Assembly: GCA_963575745.1 (NCBI GenBank)
Contig: CAUYUJ010001325.1
Span: 73,501 to 137,500 of the forward strand
Source of the DNA: Prorocentrum cordatum
Lineage: Eukaryota > Sar > Dinophyceae > Prorocentrales > Prorocentraceae
Direction of reading: 5' to 3'
Length of the DNA stretch: 64,000 bases
The position numbers were made by a program, and so were the translations under genes. Below are positions 1 through 13,800 of this stretch, piece by piece. Each line of letters begins with the position of its first letter. Position 1 is the stretch's first letter. A model generated the notes under the pieces. That model saw only the letters and a list, made by a program, of their open reading frames with translations, was not told the origin of the DNA and made no database searches.

Positions 1-95
1 CTCGTCCTCCTCCTTCTCGTCCTCGTCCTCCTCGTCCTCCTTCTCGTCGTCCTCCTCCTCCTCTTCCTCCTCCTCGTCCTCCTCCTTGAGAGGGG
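1..95. repeat. Pyrimidine triplet tract
   Basis: Imperfect TCC/CTC/GTC triplets, continuing from outside the left edge. Open in several frames but compositionally simple; not coding. Confidence 0.9.
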
Positions 96-593
96 GAGCT
101 AAAAGGAGTGGCGGCAGGTGAAGAGGGAGGAGGAGCAGGCTGGAAGCTGGTAGTCGGCTTGGTCGGAAGACTGTCCCTTCGCCTGCCGGCGCCGTGAGCC
201 ACTGCTCAGGTGCCCAGGCGCCTCGGATCGCTCCCAGTCAAGAACATCAAGCTCAGCCGTCCTCCGGCTGTCCGTTCATGAGCGGTTCCCGCAGACGTTT
301 TGTTTGCTCCCTTTCCCACTGGCCAGACGATCAAAACAATGCAGCTCGGCCGCCTTGTGCACGTTCAGTGCTGGGATCCTCAGGCCGTGATTCGTGCCAG
401 CCCATGCCTGGGCCTTCTGGCCACCAGGCCCCCCACCGCCAAATCTAGGCGCCCACAGCGCGATGCAGGCGTCATCGGGGCCCCTCGAGCGTGTTTCTTT
501 CTTGCCTGGGCCATAACGCGCGTCATGGCCCCCAGCCGCTCCCCACCACATAACGTAACGCTCCCCCCGCAGTGCGCCCCCGGCACTGCAGCC

Positions 594-848
594 GTGCGCA
601 TAGAGATCCGCATAGGGAGCCGAATAGGTATCCGCACAGGCATTGGGATCCGCATACGGATCCGCATACACATTCGCATGGTAATTCGCATAGGGGTCCG
701 CATAGGGATCCGCACAGGGATCTCCTTAGGAAACCGCATAGGGGTCCGCATAGGGATCTCAATAGGGATCAGCATAGGGATCCGCACGGGCATCCTCATA
801 GGGATCCGCATAGGGATTGAAAGAGGAATCCAGATAGGGATCCGCGAT
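594..848. repeat. 12-bp minisatellite (gatccgcataGG type)
   Basis: About 20 imperfect copies of a 12-bp unit (atagggatccgc). Because 12 is a multiple of 3, five overlapping frames stay open on both strands and give Arg/Ile- or Asp/Pro/His-type repeats. These should not be taken as genes. Confidence 0.9.
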
Positions 849-1035
849 GGTCGCGGGCAAGTTGCGGTGCTCTCAGGCACTTGTGGTGTTTGTAAGAGAA
901 GGAGCATGATGAAGAGAAGGACGATGGCGACGAGGAAGGAGGAGGGTGGGACGGAACATACCTCCTAAACTGCCACGTGGAGGCAGCGACGCCTTCGCAG
1001 GCATGGGCTCGCCACAACCCGTCTCTTGCAATCGT

Positions 1036-1135
1036 CGTTCTTAGTCGTCGTCGTCGTCGTCGTCGTCGTTGTAGTCGTCGTCGTCATTGTCGGCGCGTGT
1101 CGTCGCTCGTCGCTCGTCGCTCGTCGTCGTGATGT
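1036..1135. repeat. GTC triplet repeat
   Basis: Run of gtc with a few interruptions, upstream of exon A of the Mei2-like gene and presumably inside an intron. Confidence 0.85.
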
Positions 1136-1410
1136 GGTGCCGGAATCAGGGGCGGGGGGGCGTTACGTTGTGCTTCCCCTCCCCAGCCCATCCCCCGACA
1201 ACGCCCGCCATCGCTGCGAAGAAAGACACGGGCTCCTCACCTCCGATGGTTTGCCTGCCCGCCCCCGCGGGTGCCCAAGTCGCCTCGGGCGGGCACGCCG
1301 GCTCTTCTTGCCCGGGGTCGTCGTTGCTCAAGCGCGGTGTGCCCAGCCCCTCGGCCTGTCGCACGTGGCGCTGCGCGCTCGCCCCGCAGCGGAGGCAGAC
1401 GATCATATCT

Positions 1411-1742
1411 GGGAGAGGCGGGAGGAGAGGAGCAGGAGGAGGAGGCCGAGGAGGAGGAGGGTCGGAAAAGGATGTGAGGAAGAGGAAGACACGTGAGGAT
1501 GGGAGGCATGATAAAAGGAGCAGGAGCAGGAGGACCAGAAGTACGGAGGGAGGGAGGAGGGAGGGAGCGTGGAGGGAGGACGAGGAGGAGGAGAAGGAGG
1601 ATGAGGCTGAGGAGGAGGAGGAGCAGCAGCAGTAGACAGGGAGGGAGGAGGGAGGGAGTGTGGAGGGAAGGATGATGAGGAGGGGAGCAGGATGAGGAGG
1701 AGCAGGAGGAGAAGCAGGAGGAACAGGAGGAGGACGAGCAGG
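1411..1742. repeat. Purine-rich GGA tract
   Basis: Imperfect gga/gag/agg run on the plus strand, ending 35 bp before exon A. It lies in the intron preceding exon A. Strand asymmetry is near total over 300 bp. Confidence 0.85.
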
Positions 1743-1777
1743 GACCCTTGAGCTGTACCCGCGACCCTTTCCCACAG

Positions 1778-1862
1778 GAACATGCTGATGGACCTCCTTG
1801 ACCGGGAGGGGTATTCTGGGTCCTACGACTTCCTCTACGTGCCTATGAACTTTCGCACGGAG
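1778..1862 (+). CDS. Exon A: helix 1 to strand 3 of the Mei2-like RRM
   Basis: The exon starts after a pyrimidine-rich acceptor (ccctttcccacag) with one base that completes a split codon, then reads [20 protein letters not shown] and VPMNFRTE. This covers the first helix and the YDFLYVP block that is diagnostic of Mei2-like RRMs. It ends at GAG before gcagcc (a GC donor), in phase 0. The same GAGGC word recurs at the acceptor of exon B, so the precise cut could slide by two bases. Downstream in frame the reading enters GTC repeats. Confidence 0.85.
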
Positions 1863-4800
1863 GCAGCCGTCGTCGTAGTCGCCAGTATCGTCGAGGGTGA
1901 GGATGGGGAGGACGACGAGCCGAAGACCAGGAGGAGGGACGAGCGAGGAGGAGAAGGACGGGGAGGGGCATGGAGCTGCTGCACTTTCGCACCTACGCGG
2001 GTTCAATCTGCGTAGCATCAATCTTTACAGCAGGCTTCATGGAAGGAGAAGGGTGTGGAGGAGGGGGGAGCGGAGGGATCATCCCGGAGGTACCCTCAGG
2101 CTGCGGGTCGAACCCTGCACCTCGGCCCCTAGGGGAGCGGGACCTGGCCGATGCGGGCGTCCGCCGCGCAGCCTGAAGCGGGGGATGGCGGAGAGCCACG
2201 ATACTGGGGTGCTTAGTGAGGAACACCAGTCGATGTTTCAATTCTTTCCCGAGTTCGCTGGCCGCCACCCCCTCCTCACCCCGTGCCCCCCAGTGATCCA
2301 ACCGAATCGGGCTCCCGCGGGGTGACATCCCAAATCGGGGTAGCGATCTTGCCGCAGCAGTGGTCCGCAGATTGCCTCCTGGCGTGCGCTGCCCAGCGGT
2401 TCCCCTCTGTGGAGCAATCGGATCCCAAGGTGGGTCCGCGCGCTTCCCCCGCCGCTGACTTCCGAGATCCCTTCGCATGCGCGTGGTGCAGGGACCCTGG
2501 CAGGTCAGGCACCCGCTGGGAACTGCAGCCCCCGCGTCGGTGTGGCAGCGCGGCTGGGGCCCAGGCCCCTGCAGGCTGCACGTACGGGCCTTGGGCTTGC
2601 CTTTCCGAGCCCCATACGGCTGCGGAAAGCACGACCACTGCCGCGGGGGAAACGTCTCAGGAGCCAAGGGGCCGACCCAAGAGGGGGGGTCACCTGAGGA
2701 CAAGATTTGGGCCAGCATGCCACCTTAGGTGACCCTGAGCCCCACAAGGGCGCTGGAAAGGCACAAGCCAGGCGGCCGCCGGGCAGCATCGACCACTGCA
2801 TGCATCGACAAGGGAAAGCTATTGGGGCCGAGATTGCTCCAGTGCCCCCAGGGACCAAATTGCTACAACCCGCCCATTGGGGTTTGGGGTAATAGCGGAC
2901 GTGACGGAGACGGTGCGGCGAACTATTTGTGCTACATGCATGTCCGGACACAGCCTGGAACCTGAAAGTATATGTTTTCCCTTTCTCTTGTACTGGCTAT
3001 GCGAAGCATGGTAGGTTACCTCCCGTTCAGAAGGGGGGAATTCGTTACCTTCTCCTCTCTGCTGAACCTCAACAAAGCTACGAAGGTAGGCCGCTGTTGT
3101 AGCACATGAGGAGGAGGAGGAGGAGGAGGAGGAGGAGGAGGAGGAGGAGGAGGAGTCTTAGGGACGAGAGTGATAGCTGTAACAGACATTGGAACAGGAC
3201 GGGAGCAAGACGCAGGAGGCAGGAGGAGAGGGATTACTGAGAGCGAAAATGGGAGGAGGCGGGATCGGGAGCACGGGCAGGAGGGCGTTGGGCAGCAGCC
3301 GAGACCGTTTTGGTTCGGGCCTTTAATTACGGCAGGTCCGCGTCGCGCTGAGGCGTTGGCGATTCCGGCGCGGGCGAGCAGATCGAACGCCGCCAGCGGC
3401 CTGGAATCAGCCGACACCGCGAGCGATGTGCCCTTTTCGGAAAGCCAGTGTCGTTCAAGAATGAGCGATCCACGCTGCTGTCTCATTGCTGCTGTTTCCT
3501 AACTTGGTGAGGGCCTCGCACGGACGTGGTCGTTGGCCCGGTGAAGCCGCGTATATCACGCCCGCGCTGCTCACAGATCCTGAGGCTTGCGCCCAACGTG
3601 CGTGCACGCACTCCGCCGTGGCAAGCCCCATCGTGCCCGTTGCAAAAAAAGAGCGGGCGATCCACGCGGTGTGAGAGGCCACGGTTTGGCTCGGCGAGCG
3701 CGGGCGCGCGCGCGCGGCGAGGCGCCCCGACGGGGCCGCCCGAGCGGGCGCGGCCGCGGTGCGCGGGGGACGGGCGCAGCTGGGAGGGCCGCTGGGCGTC
3801 GCGGCCGTCGCGGCGTCGTCGTGAGAGTCGGCGGCGAGCGAGGGGGGGGGAGGGAAGCGAGGAGGAGGAGGAGGCCTTTGCAGAGAGCGGCGGAGTTCAG
3901 AAGCCCTCGCGCCTTCTGGATAAGTGGTCTGTGCTTTCTTCGTCTTCGGGGGAATCTTAAAACACTTTTCAGAAGGCCGGGCGACTTCTGAGCCTTCTGA
4001 GAAGGCCCGTCCCTTCTCACGTCCCCCCCGGGCTCGCCGCCAAGGGAGTCGCGAGGGGCCCATTGGCAGGTGAGCGGCGCAGGAAAGCGGGGCCCAGTGC
4101 CTGAAGTCGGCCGACCCCGCGGGCGACCTGCGCTTTCGGAAAGCCGAGGTCCTGGTGTTCGACAGCTTGTCCATGCGTGGAGCCCCGGATGTCCGGGCAA
4201 CATCCCTGGGACCGTTTTTTCATCCGCGGTCGTTCTTTGACATTCCCGGGGCCCGATGAGGGCCGCCCGAGGCAGAAAATGACCCCCCGAACGGGCCGTT
4301 GGAACTTCTGCGGAGCCTCGGACCTCTGGGTGCACGCGCATGTCCTCGCAGCCTCCCCGCTTTCCTGCGCCGCTCACTTGACGCCCATGTTTGACTGCCC
4401 GCGATGACGCCTTTGAGCGTGTCCGCCCCCCCTGGTCACGCCACGATTTGCGCTGGCGACGTCTGGAAGTGAGACAGTCCTGAAGGCATTCCCAGACGGC
4501 GCCGGCGCGGATCGTGACGTGACTGACCCCCTCTCATCCCTTTCCCCCCCCCCCCGGTCACGCCGGTTACCGCCAGGGAAACACGGCTTCCTGCGCCGCT
4601 CACCTGCTTGTGGCTTCCTCCGAGAGAACGATAGGGGGGGACTGGCATAGCGGGGACACATCGGCCTGGAATCGGCGGTGCATCGCAGATTCCTGGGCGG
4701 GAGCGATCCACCAGGTCCCCTTCGGCGATCCATGGGCGACGGGGGCTCGATGCATCCCCCCTACTATAGTGCCTATCCCCGCGAGGAGAAAGCGTCCCCG

Positions 4801-7800
4801 CGTCCAAAGCGCGAGGAGAAAAAAAAAAAAAAAACTATAGTGCCTATCCCCCCCTTTCTCCTCATGCTCCTCCTCCTCCTCCTTCATCGTGACCCTCTGA
4901 TGCCCATCCCCGCCCCACCTCCTGGTCACGTTACCCCCTATCGTCCCGGCCCAGCTCCGCTGCAGTCGAGCGCAGGAGAAGGGGGCCGGCCGCGGTGGGG
5001 CCTGGCGCGCGGGGGGGCAGGCGCCGCTCGGGGGGGTCGCTGTTGTCGGCTCCGGCCGGCCATGAACGAACCCCAGGACCGTCAAAGACCGTTGCGGATG
5101 GAAACCTGGTCCTGTGGATGTTGCTCAGACTCACGGGGGCCCACGCATCGAACAAATTGCATCGCCAGATTCACGCGTAATCTTCCCGCGTCAGGTCGCG
5201 CGTCAGCACCCTCGTTTCGTGGCGTGCCGCTCTGGCGGCCCGCGTGAGCCACCGCGCAGGGTCGCTGTGCCATCCCGCGCGCGACCCGTGCTTGGTTCGT
5301 CGCCCAGGTGTCTGATGCCGACGCGCCAGTCGCCTGCCCTCCCTGATGCGACCGCACCCAGCGACCCTGGAGAGAAGTCTAGTTTTTTTGTTCGACTGCT
5401 TGGTCGCATTATCTTTAAGTCGGGCGTGTCCCCCTACAGAGGGAAGATTCAAAAACAAGGAAAAATGTCAGGGGACGAATTTTGAGCATTTCTCGATTTG
5501 AATGTTTAAAACCATTTTGAATTATTCGCTCAAGCCCGCCTGTAGGAGGACATGCCTGACTTGACATTATCTGCCTCCCTTCTCCCCGCGCGCGCGCGAT
5601 GAAGACGACGACGATTGCGACAATGCCCCTGCTGCCGCTGCCGCGGCTCCTACCGAGGCGGCGTTTGGATATGCGTTCGCCAATTTCACCACCCGCGAGG
5701 AGGCCGCGCGGTGCCTCGAGCATTTCCAGGGCTTCACCAGGTCGAGGGGGAGGGGGAGGAGGAGAGAGACAGGGGCCTGGATCAGTACACTGATGTATTG
5801 CGCCCCATAACGATGTTTGGTCCTCGACGGAAGCGGGTACTGATACGCCCTGGCGAGCCGAGGAAGCCATGACAGACGCATGTTTGAGGGTCCGCGCCCT
5901 GGGCCGTTGCGAGAGGGCAGCCAGGCAAACGAGTCTGTGGGATGGTCGAGGAATTCGCGTTTGCAAGCTTTTGTCGGTGCATTTGTGTTTCTGCTTTCTA
6001 CGTGGTTGTTGGGGTGTACACCCGAATTCCCCAAGCAGTGCTTACACTCACTGCTTAGATATGTTTTAAGGGAACCGGGCCTTTCTGGTGGCCTGGCGGC
6101 TATGATGTCGCCGTCGCCGCCCGTCGTTTGGGCGTGTCTGGCAGTCTGACGGCTATGATGTCGCCGTCGCCGCCCGTCGTGTGGGCCCGCGCGCGTTTTT
6201 TCTCGCGCGCGCATGCTGGAATCCTTCGAGCACGCAGGGTTTCGCTAGGATTATAAGATGGAGTTCCCCGAAAACCAAAAGGACAATGGTTCTGCAACGT
6301 GCTGCCTCACAAAATTCGGCGCGCGCTATTGCGAATTAGTGCGGGAACCATGTTTCCCCCCCCCCCCGCGTTTTCATCAAATCCAACCAGCCGTCCGTTC
6401 GGCGCGCATGCCGAAATTATGCGAACGAACTTGCGCGCGTGCTGCGGATATGGGGAAGAACGATCCTGTCAAATCAGACCATACGTGCCAGTCGCGCCCG
6501 TCGGCCGCACGTACATGTCTCAATCCCTCCAACAGTTTTTACCACCGACGCGTTTCCACCATCGTCACCGGCGTGACTAGCATCATCGCCGTCCGTCAGT
6601 TGCTTTGCCGTCGTCCTTGACATCATCATTGCCAGCATCGCTACTATCATCGCGTCTGCCGTTGGCGACGTCGCCAGAATACCGCGCCCGCCCGACTCAC
6701 CGACTGGCACAAAAACGCCCGCGCGTCAGCGCGGCCTGCGAGACGCGCCGGGGAATCCCCGGCGCTCAACGCCATCGTGGCCGCAGCTTTCTCGCTAGCG
6801 AAGCTGCGGCGATGCCCCATCGTTTCCGCGTGGGTGTTGCAATCCAAGTTGCGGGTGGTGGGATTGCGCGAGCAATGGGGTTGGCGCTTTCATGTTCGAC
6901 CTCGTGAATTCTCCGTTCTATGGAAGTCGGATCTACCCCCTCCCCTCTGGGGCTCAACGAGCTACCTTCTCGCATTGTTTGTCGCGCGTGTTTCCGCGCG
7001 CTCGTCCATTCGAACTATGTCCGGCGATCGACCCCCCCGGCATCACAGCCAAAAAACCATCTGCGCGCTTGCTTATCACAAATTGATATGTCTTCAAGAA
7101 TCCTGCGCGCAACACGGAACGACGCGCGCGCGTCGTCGCGCGCGCATGCTGGAATCCGTTACCAATTGCACATGCATGTCGATATCGAGTGCACCGGACG
7201 CACATTTACCACACGGTGTTTTGCAACATCGCTTGTCGGGAACATGCGTGCGCGCGTGGTCGTTCGAGTTCTTAAGGGTACCATTTGTGTTTCGACATTG
7301 TCATGACATGCTGCCACGCGGGCCTCCTCGCGCGCCAATCAAAATATCAAGCGCAGCAGACAAACGGCGCGCCGTGCGCCCGCGCGTCGTTGCGCGAGCA
7401 TTCTGGAAGCCTTCGCGATCGTTCGGTTTCGCTGGGGCGTTCAAGCCGAGTACCCCGAAACACGCAAATTTAGAACGTAGATTTTGCTACGTGTGTTCAC
7501 GTGAGAAAAGTACGCGCGTTCTGTCGAATGTTGAAGACGACCGTATTTTTCTTGCTTCAACCTGTCCATCACATACGACCAAACGGGCACCCCGCGCGAG
7601 TGTCGAAATCGTTCGGGCGCACCTGCGCGCGCGGTGGCGGCGGCGGCGGGGCGGGGGGGGCGATCCCCGCCAGATGAGACCGCGCGGGCCGCTCTCGCAC
7701 GTCGGCCGCGCCCGCGTCTCGAAAACCTCCATCGCCCACGCGAGGGTGCGGGTGCCGCCGTTTTCATTGGCGCGGTCGGCGTCGGGGCCGCCACTGCCTT

Positions 7801-10800
7801 TGCCGTCGCCACGGTCGCCATCGTCGCCGGCGTCGCTACTCTCGTCATCGCGCCCGCCGTTGTCGACGTCGCCGTGGCGCCGCGCCCGCCTGAGCCCCGC
7901 GCGTCGACGCGGTCTGCGAGATTCGCTGGGAAGTCGCCCGCGGTCTGCGCCGCCGCGGCCGCGTCCGGCGCCGCGACAGCACGCGAGACTGCGCGTGGCA
8001 GCGCGGCCGCAGCGATGTGCCAGCCAGCGCCGCGCCGCAATCGCAGTCGCCGCCGCGCGGGCTTTGCAAAGCAATTCGCGGGCGGGCGGGCGGGGCGATT
8101 TCGCGAGCAGGGGAAGTTGCGCTTTCTGGCTCGGCGGGGTGGATTGCGCAGCGTAGACAGCGCGGCCCCCCTTTTCTGAACAAGTCGGATCCACAACCGC
8201 CGCCTGGTTTCGATCTCGGGACATTGCAGTTCACGCGCGACGCTACCCCGTCGTCAATTGCAGCGGAGTCGCCCCGCCCCAGGCCCCCCCCCCATCGTCC
8301 GCGACGAGTCTTGCTTTTCCCGCGCGCCCGCGCATCAGCGCCCGCCCGCGTTGAGCCGCGGAGCCCGAAAGGAAGGCGAGATCGCGTGCCGTCGCACGTC
8401 GGCCCCCCTGGGCCCGACGGCTGGCATTGCAGGGCGGGCAGCGCGGGCGCTGCGGCCAACGCGGCGCAGTGAATGCCGGACGCGCGCGCGCGCTCTGGAC
8501 ATCTGCGCTGCGGTCTCATAGCAGACCTGGGCCCACGCTGTTCTAGGAATCTGGCGCTGGCCCCGTCGCTGCCGGCGATGCCGTGGCCCCATTCTGGAGG
8601 TGATTGTCGGGCGAAGACGGGTCGCGCTGGTTATCAATTGATCCACGTGCGAAGATGGAGATGCCAGGGGCCCTGGATTGCACTGGCAGGGCGCAGGACA
8701 TACGACGCCTCAATCATCGTGGCGGGTGGAACCTGGCTGTCGGGATAACCGTGGCGGAAGCTGGAAGGCGAAACGCTTCCACGAGGCCCATGCCTCCAAG
8801 ATGGGGCCCCCGGGTTCCAGGTGGCACCCGCCCAACTTGGGCGGAACAGGGGTCTCTGCGCCGTGTTTGTTCGCGGCGCAGATGGCAGAATAGTTTGAGA
8901 AGAGGCGTGCCATCCAGTTTCAGGTTGCGAGTGCTGCGCGCGTCGGTCGCATTTTCGCGGGCAGATGCAATTGCGGCCTTCGCGCAGGGCGCGCGGGGTC
9001 GATGGCCGACGACTGGGCCCGCAACGGGCCCGCGTGACTCGACGCCCCGGGCCCTCGCGTCGTCTGAATTTCGCTGGGGGGCAGGTGGAAGATCGATCGG
9101 CAAACGAGCGGCGGCGTCGGCGATTCCAGGGACATGATGACAGCTGTGGAGAACAGATCCCGAGATGAAGTCCAGATCTTCGACAAGGGCAGGGGGTCCG
9201 AGGAGCCCGCGGAACGCGGGCCCATGGCGACGTCGAAGACGGCGAAGAAGAACTATGTTCGCCTGGGTCTCCCTGTCACGCGCGGCGAGCACCAGCGGGT
9301 CAGCAAACAGGCAAGGGCGCGAATCCAGATGCGTTACAAGGACCTGGATTGTTTTTGCTGCGACGCAAGACGCCCATCCACAGCGCGGCGCCATGTTAAC
9401 GCGGTTTCTGCCACTTGAGACCTGTGGGCCGCTGGGATTGGCACAGGCGATATGAGCCGGAGCTCGCCGACGACTACAATTATGAATTGTTTGATGGTGC
9501 CCGTCGACGCAGGGCCGGGGCATGGCCCGCCATCGAAGGGCCGGCGTTGCTGGACAGGGTCGAAATGGCCCATGTATTCGGGCTGAGGCGACGTTGAAGC
9601 ACCGGCCACTTTGTATTTCCCATTCAAAGGTTGCGTCTGGCTTCGGATGTGCAGTGAGAGTTTGAAGCGCGCAAAGCGGTTCCTGCGCAGCGCCAGCACC
9701 AGCACCAGCAATGTCTCGGTGATCTTCGAGTCTGGTTGTCTCCTCGAGTCAACAGCTAGTTTCTGGGGCGCCGCTCGATTATAGCATGGCCAAGCAAGGG
9801 TGCGCATGCGTCAATGCCGATGAGTGGGCGGACAAGGCTTCGGCCACGCGCTAGACCTAATCAGAATGCGCCGACTGATTTGCAGTCGCTTATCACGTCT
9901 TTGCAACGATTGTTATTTCCGCAAGAGAATACGTTCTCCAAGAGGGCATCGTTGCGGGGATTAAGACACTCCCAAACCAAAAGAGCTGGGAATGCCGATG
10001 CTCCATGTACCTGTCGGAACCGATATGCCACGCAGCTTGCAGATGCCTTCGAGTGCCTCAAACAGGCGCGCCCTGCCGTTGATTGCCGCAGCGCCTTATG
10101 AATCGCATCTATACAATCGGAGATCAGCTTCTGACGGGGCCGCCTCGATTTTCAAGACCAAAGATATGCGGGGAGATCGGGGGGCATCCAAGGAGCTTGC
10201 TGCAGCCAGTAACGACGATGCACACATGTATTATGATGGTAACTCTGGGCGGCCCTGAGACGTTGCTCGGCTATGGTAGTCAACGCGGGGGATGTGACTG
10301 ATGCTGACATCGAGGCCCGAGTGGGTTTGCTGGGGTACGTAATCCGACGCCGCGTATATTGCTGGCTTTCGTCACGTCCGCAATGCCGCCAGGGGCATGT
10401 CCATGCATGAGGAAACCATGCGTTGCGGGCCGTCAGAGCGCTCCTTCTGCAAGAGGCGATGGAATGCGCAGCAATAGTGATTGGCGGACACCATGGGTAA
10501 TGGGCGCGAAATTTCACGGTTGACCCGCGCGAATAATTGACTCGCCATCGAGCGCGTCGATGAGCGGAGGGCCCCGCCCTTTCACAGGGAGTGGATGGAA
10601 GGATCCCGTGGCGTTGCATCCGCGACGATCATGAAAGATGAGCGCAATGATTTGATGGGGCCCGATTCCTACCGGCATCGGGGGGGGGCGCGTCAAATCT
10701 CACGCAGCGACGGGCGCGTCAAATCTCACGCAGCGACGCAGCCTGAAGAAGAGGCCGGCGCGGCGCCCGCCAGCCCGCGCCCTGCGACGAGGGTTCTTCC

Positions 10801-13800
10801 GGTAGTGGGCAGGTCGCCGCCGGCGGCCGATGCGACGGCGATCGTCCGCCGACAGATAGAACAACCAGTTGCGCAACGGTCGGGGAGTTCGACTTCGTTG
10901 AAATCTTGAACACGAGCGAAGGAGACATGGGTGGCGCAGAAGTACGGCTCCTGCCAGCACTAGACTTGCACTAATTGCGTTGGCCTCGCGAGGGCTGGCG
11001 GCGTGATTCTCGCAGCGGAATGCCCAGGCCTTGCAGAGGCCGGGCCCAGCGAAGGCACATGGTCGGGAAGCGGCAGGAATGCAGATTAACCCGCGAAGGA
11101 GCACCGATTGCATGGATGAGCTCGGCGGGCCCCAAATGCCGCAGGAAGCCGAAGATGCGCGCGCCGGCGAAGCCGGGGGGAAGCGCCGAGACTGAGCGAA
11201 GAAACCATTGCCTGGATGCCATGAGCATTCGAGACTAGGGGCGGCGATGTGCCCGCTCCGCGGGGAAACGCCGGCGCATTCGGACGATGGCCAGCGACGC
11301 GCGAGGGCGGGCCTGACGCTACATGGGCAGATGAGAGAAGAAGGAGACCAGGCCGCTGACCCGGCCTCGCATGGAACTTCCGGAATGGGCGTCGACTCCG
11401 AAGGGGCCGCCCCCGTCGAAGGTCTGGCGCAGGAGAAACCAGAGAAGGGCGGCAATTGTTTCACTGAGGCAATGCGCCCGCGCAAAAAAGATGCGCGCGC
11501 GCCGCAGGATGGGGGCAGAGTCGTTCGGATCGCGATGTCCCCGATCTTGGAGGGGTGGGGCGCGAGACCCCGCCGCGGCACGCATCGTGCTTTCGCGCCA
11601 GAGCACGAAGCGGGCATGCCAGTGCCAACGAGCTCGTCAAAAGGAAGCGCGCCTTCATTCGCGTCGCTGGCGCGCGCGGGGCGCCTGCGATTGGAGATCC
11701 GATCGACTGCTATCCAGAGTTGTGTTCCCTGGTTCAGTTTTTTTTCTCCTCTATAGCGCATTTGTATGGGGCTCGCCCGAACGTGATAAGGTTGATTTCA
11801 TGGGTCGCCGCGATGGCTGAGACGAAGGAGCCTAAGGGAGCGCGAAGGAGAACCGAGTTATCCGCCCTCGGTTCGGGAAGCAAAACAGAGCCGCCTCGAT
11901 GCTGCACGGGAAACAGAAGGGCAAACAAGTCGCCCTCTGTCTGTAATCCGAAAGCCGAAACTAGGCAATAAGATTGCCCCTCTGTGACAGGAGACAATCT
12001 CCAGGAGATGCGGAGGCCCTCTGTGACAGAAGGGTCCCCTTCCCGTTCCTCCTCGCCGTGCCTCTCGGATCCGCGTCGCACTTGCTACTTCCGCGCTCAT
12101 TATCTTCGCGTTCGTGATCCGTGTCGTGCTTTCCTGTGTAGTCATGGCTAGTTCGTCACTAGCGAGGCGGCGCGCGCGCTGTGCTGTCCACATTCGAAGA
12201 GTCGCCATGGTGGCCTGGAAACTCCAAAGTGTAGTGGTGACCAAGTGGGTTTCCAACTTTGCATTGCATCATGGGCTTTACAGAGCTCCCCGCTGGCCGT
12301 GGCGCCGCCGCGCGCGCGGCGGAGAGCGCGCGCAGGGGGCTCTGTATTGTCCACAATCGAAAAGTCGCCATGCTGGCTTGGGAAGTAAAGTGAGGCCTTA
12401 GCGGTGTTTCATTGGTACTCCATGGTGACATGGGTTCTGGTGGACGCGTTCTGCTACGGGCTTCACAGAGCTCCCCGCGCGCGGGGGCGCACGCGTGGAG
12501 GGTTCTGTCTCGCCTACAATCGGAAGGTCGCCATGTTGGTTTGGGCGCTAAAGTAGACCTCTAGCGGCGACCGATTGGATTTGCAAATTGGCATGGTCTC
12601 TGTTGTTTGTGTTCCATTATAGGTTCTACAGGGCCCCGCGCGTGCGGCTGCGCCGCCGCGCGCGCGGCGGCGCGCGTGCGCGCGGGCGGTCACGGTCGAA
12701 AAGTCGACGCGTTGGCCTGACAACTAATGTGAGCCCTTAGCGGTGGCCGACGCGGTTTCCATGTTCATATGTTTCTGGCGCCTGCGTCTGTGGAGAAACC
12801 CCCGCGCTTGGCGGCGCCGCCACGCGCGCAGCGGCGCGCGCGCGGGGTTCTGCATGGTCCACAATCGCGGAGTCGCAGTGTTTGCTGGGAAATTCCAAAG
12901 GTCCGTTAGTGGTGGCCGATTGGATTTTGAAGTCGCCATGGGCCTCGCAAAGCTCACCGCGCGCGGCGCCGCCGCCGCGCGCGCGGCGCCGCGCGCGTGG
13001 AGAGTTCTGTATTGTCCACATTCGGAAGGTCGCAATGTTGGCCTGGAAATCAATGTTGTTCCATAGCGGTGACAGATGTGATTTCCAAGTTAACGTGGGT
13101 TCAGGTGTGCGTGTTATACGGTGGGCTTTACATGGCCCTCCTCGCGCGGCGGCGCGCGCGAGCGGGGGACTCTGTGATGTCCACCCGTGAAAAGCCGCCA
13201 CGTTGGCTTGGAAATTGTCGTGAAACCTTAGCGGTGACCGATTGGTTCTCCAGGTTAACATGGTCTATGGTGTCTGTGTTCCACGATGTGCTTTACAGAG
13301 CACCCCGCGCGCGGCGGCGCCGCCGCTCGCGCGGCGGCGCTCGCGCGCGCGGATCCACAATCGAAGCGTCGCCGTCTTGACCTGGAAATTGAAGAACCTT
13401 TAGCGGTGGCCGATTTGGTTTCCGATTGGGTTCGAGACCTTGGCGGTGGCCGAACTCCCCGCAAGCGGCGGCGCCGTCGCGCGCGCTGCGGCGCGCGCGC
13501 GTGGGGAGCTCTGTAATGTCCTCAATGGACAAATCGCCATGTAGGCCTGACAGTTACTATGAAACCTCAGTGGCGGCCGATTTGATTTCCAAGTTATCAT
13601 GCGTTCCGGCGTATGTGCTTGGTGATGGGCAACGCAAGGCATCCCACGCGCGCGTTGGGGGTTCTGTTGTGTCTACATTAGAGAAGGGGGCCATGTTGGC
13701 TTGGAAATTCAAGTGGTCCCTGAGCGTTGACCGATTGGATTTTGAAGGTCGCATGGTTTTGTTGTACGTTTTGCACGATGGGCAACACAGGGCATCCCAC

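Larger units (their letters stand above)
1863..5657 (+). other. Intron 1 of the Mei2-like gene
   Basis: The 3.8-kb interval between exons A and B. It holds a 46-bp GGA run (3108-3153), a diverged 45-bp direct repeat (3401-3446 and 4101-4145), a CG-rich stretch around 3,690-3,800 and one TIR element copy (5415-5564). The open frames at 1.99-2.95 kb show no recognisable domain. I see no other gene. Confidence 0.7.

Noticed and set aside
6777-8156. 459-codon plus-strand frame as a gene
   Set aside because: CG-rich DNA with several long overlapping frames on both strands, Arg/Ser/Pro bias, no motif, and it crosses a diverged duplication. It also lies in intron 2.
9861-10061. [10 protein letters not shown] as an RNase H fragment
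   Set aside because: One short match to the third RNase H motif without the other acidic motifs in order is not enough.
10700-11761. 353-codon minus-strand frame as another LINE reverse transcriptase
   Set aside because: I looked for RT blocks in all frames; only vague resemblances, no YxDD box and no collinear motifs.
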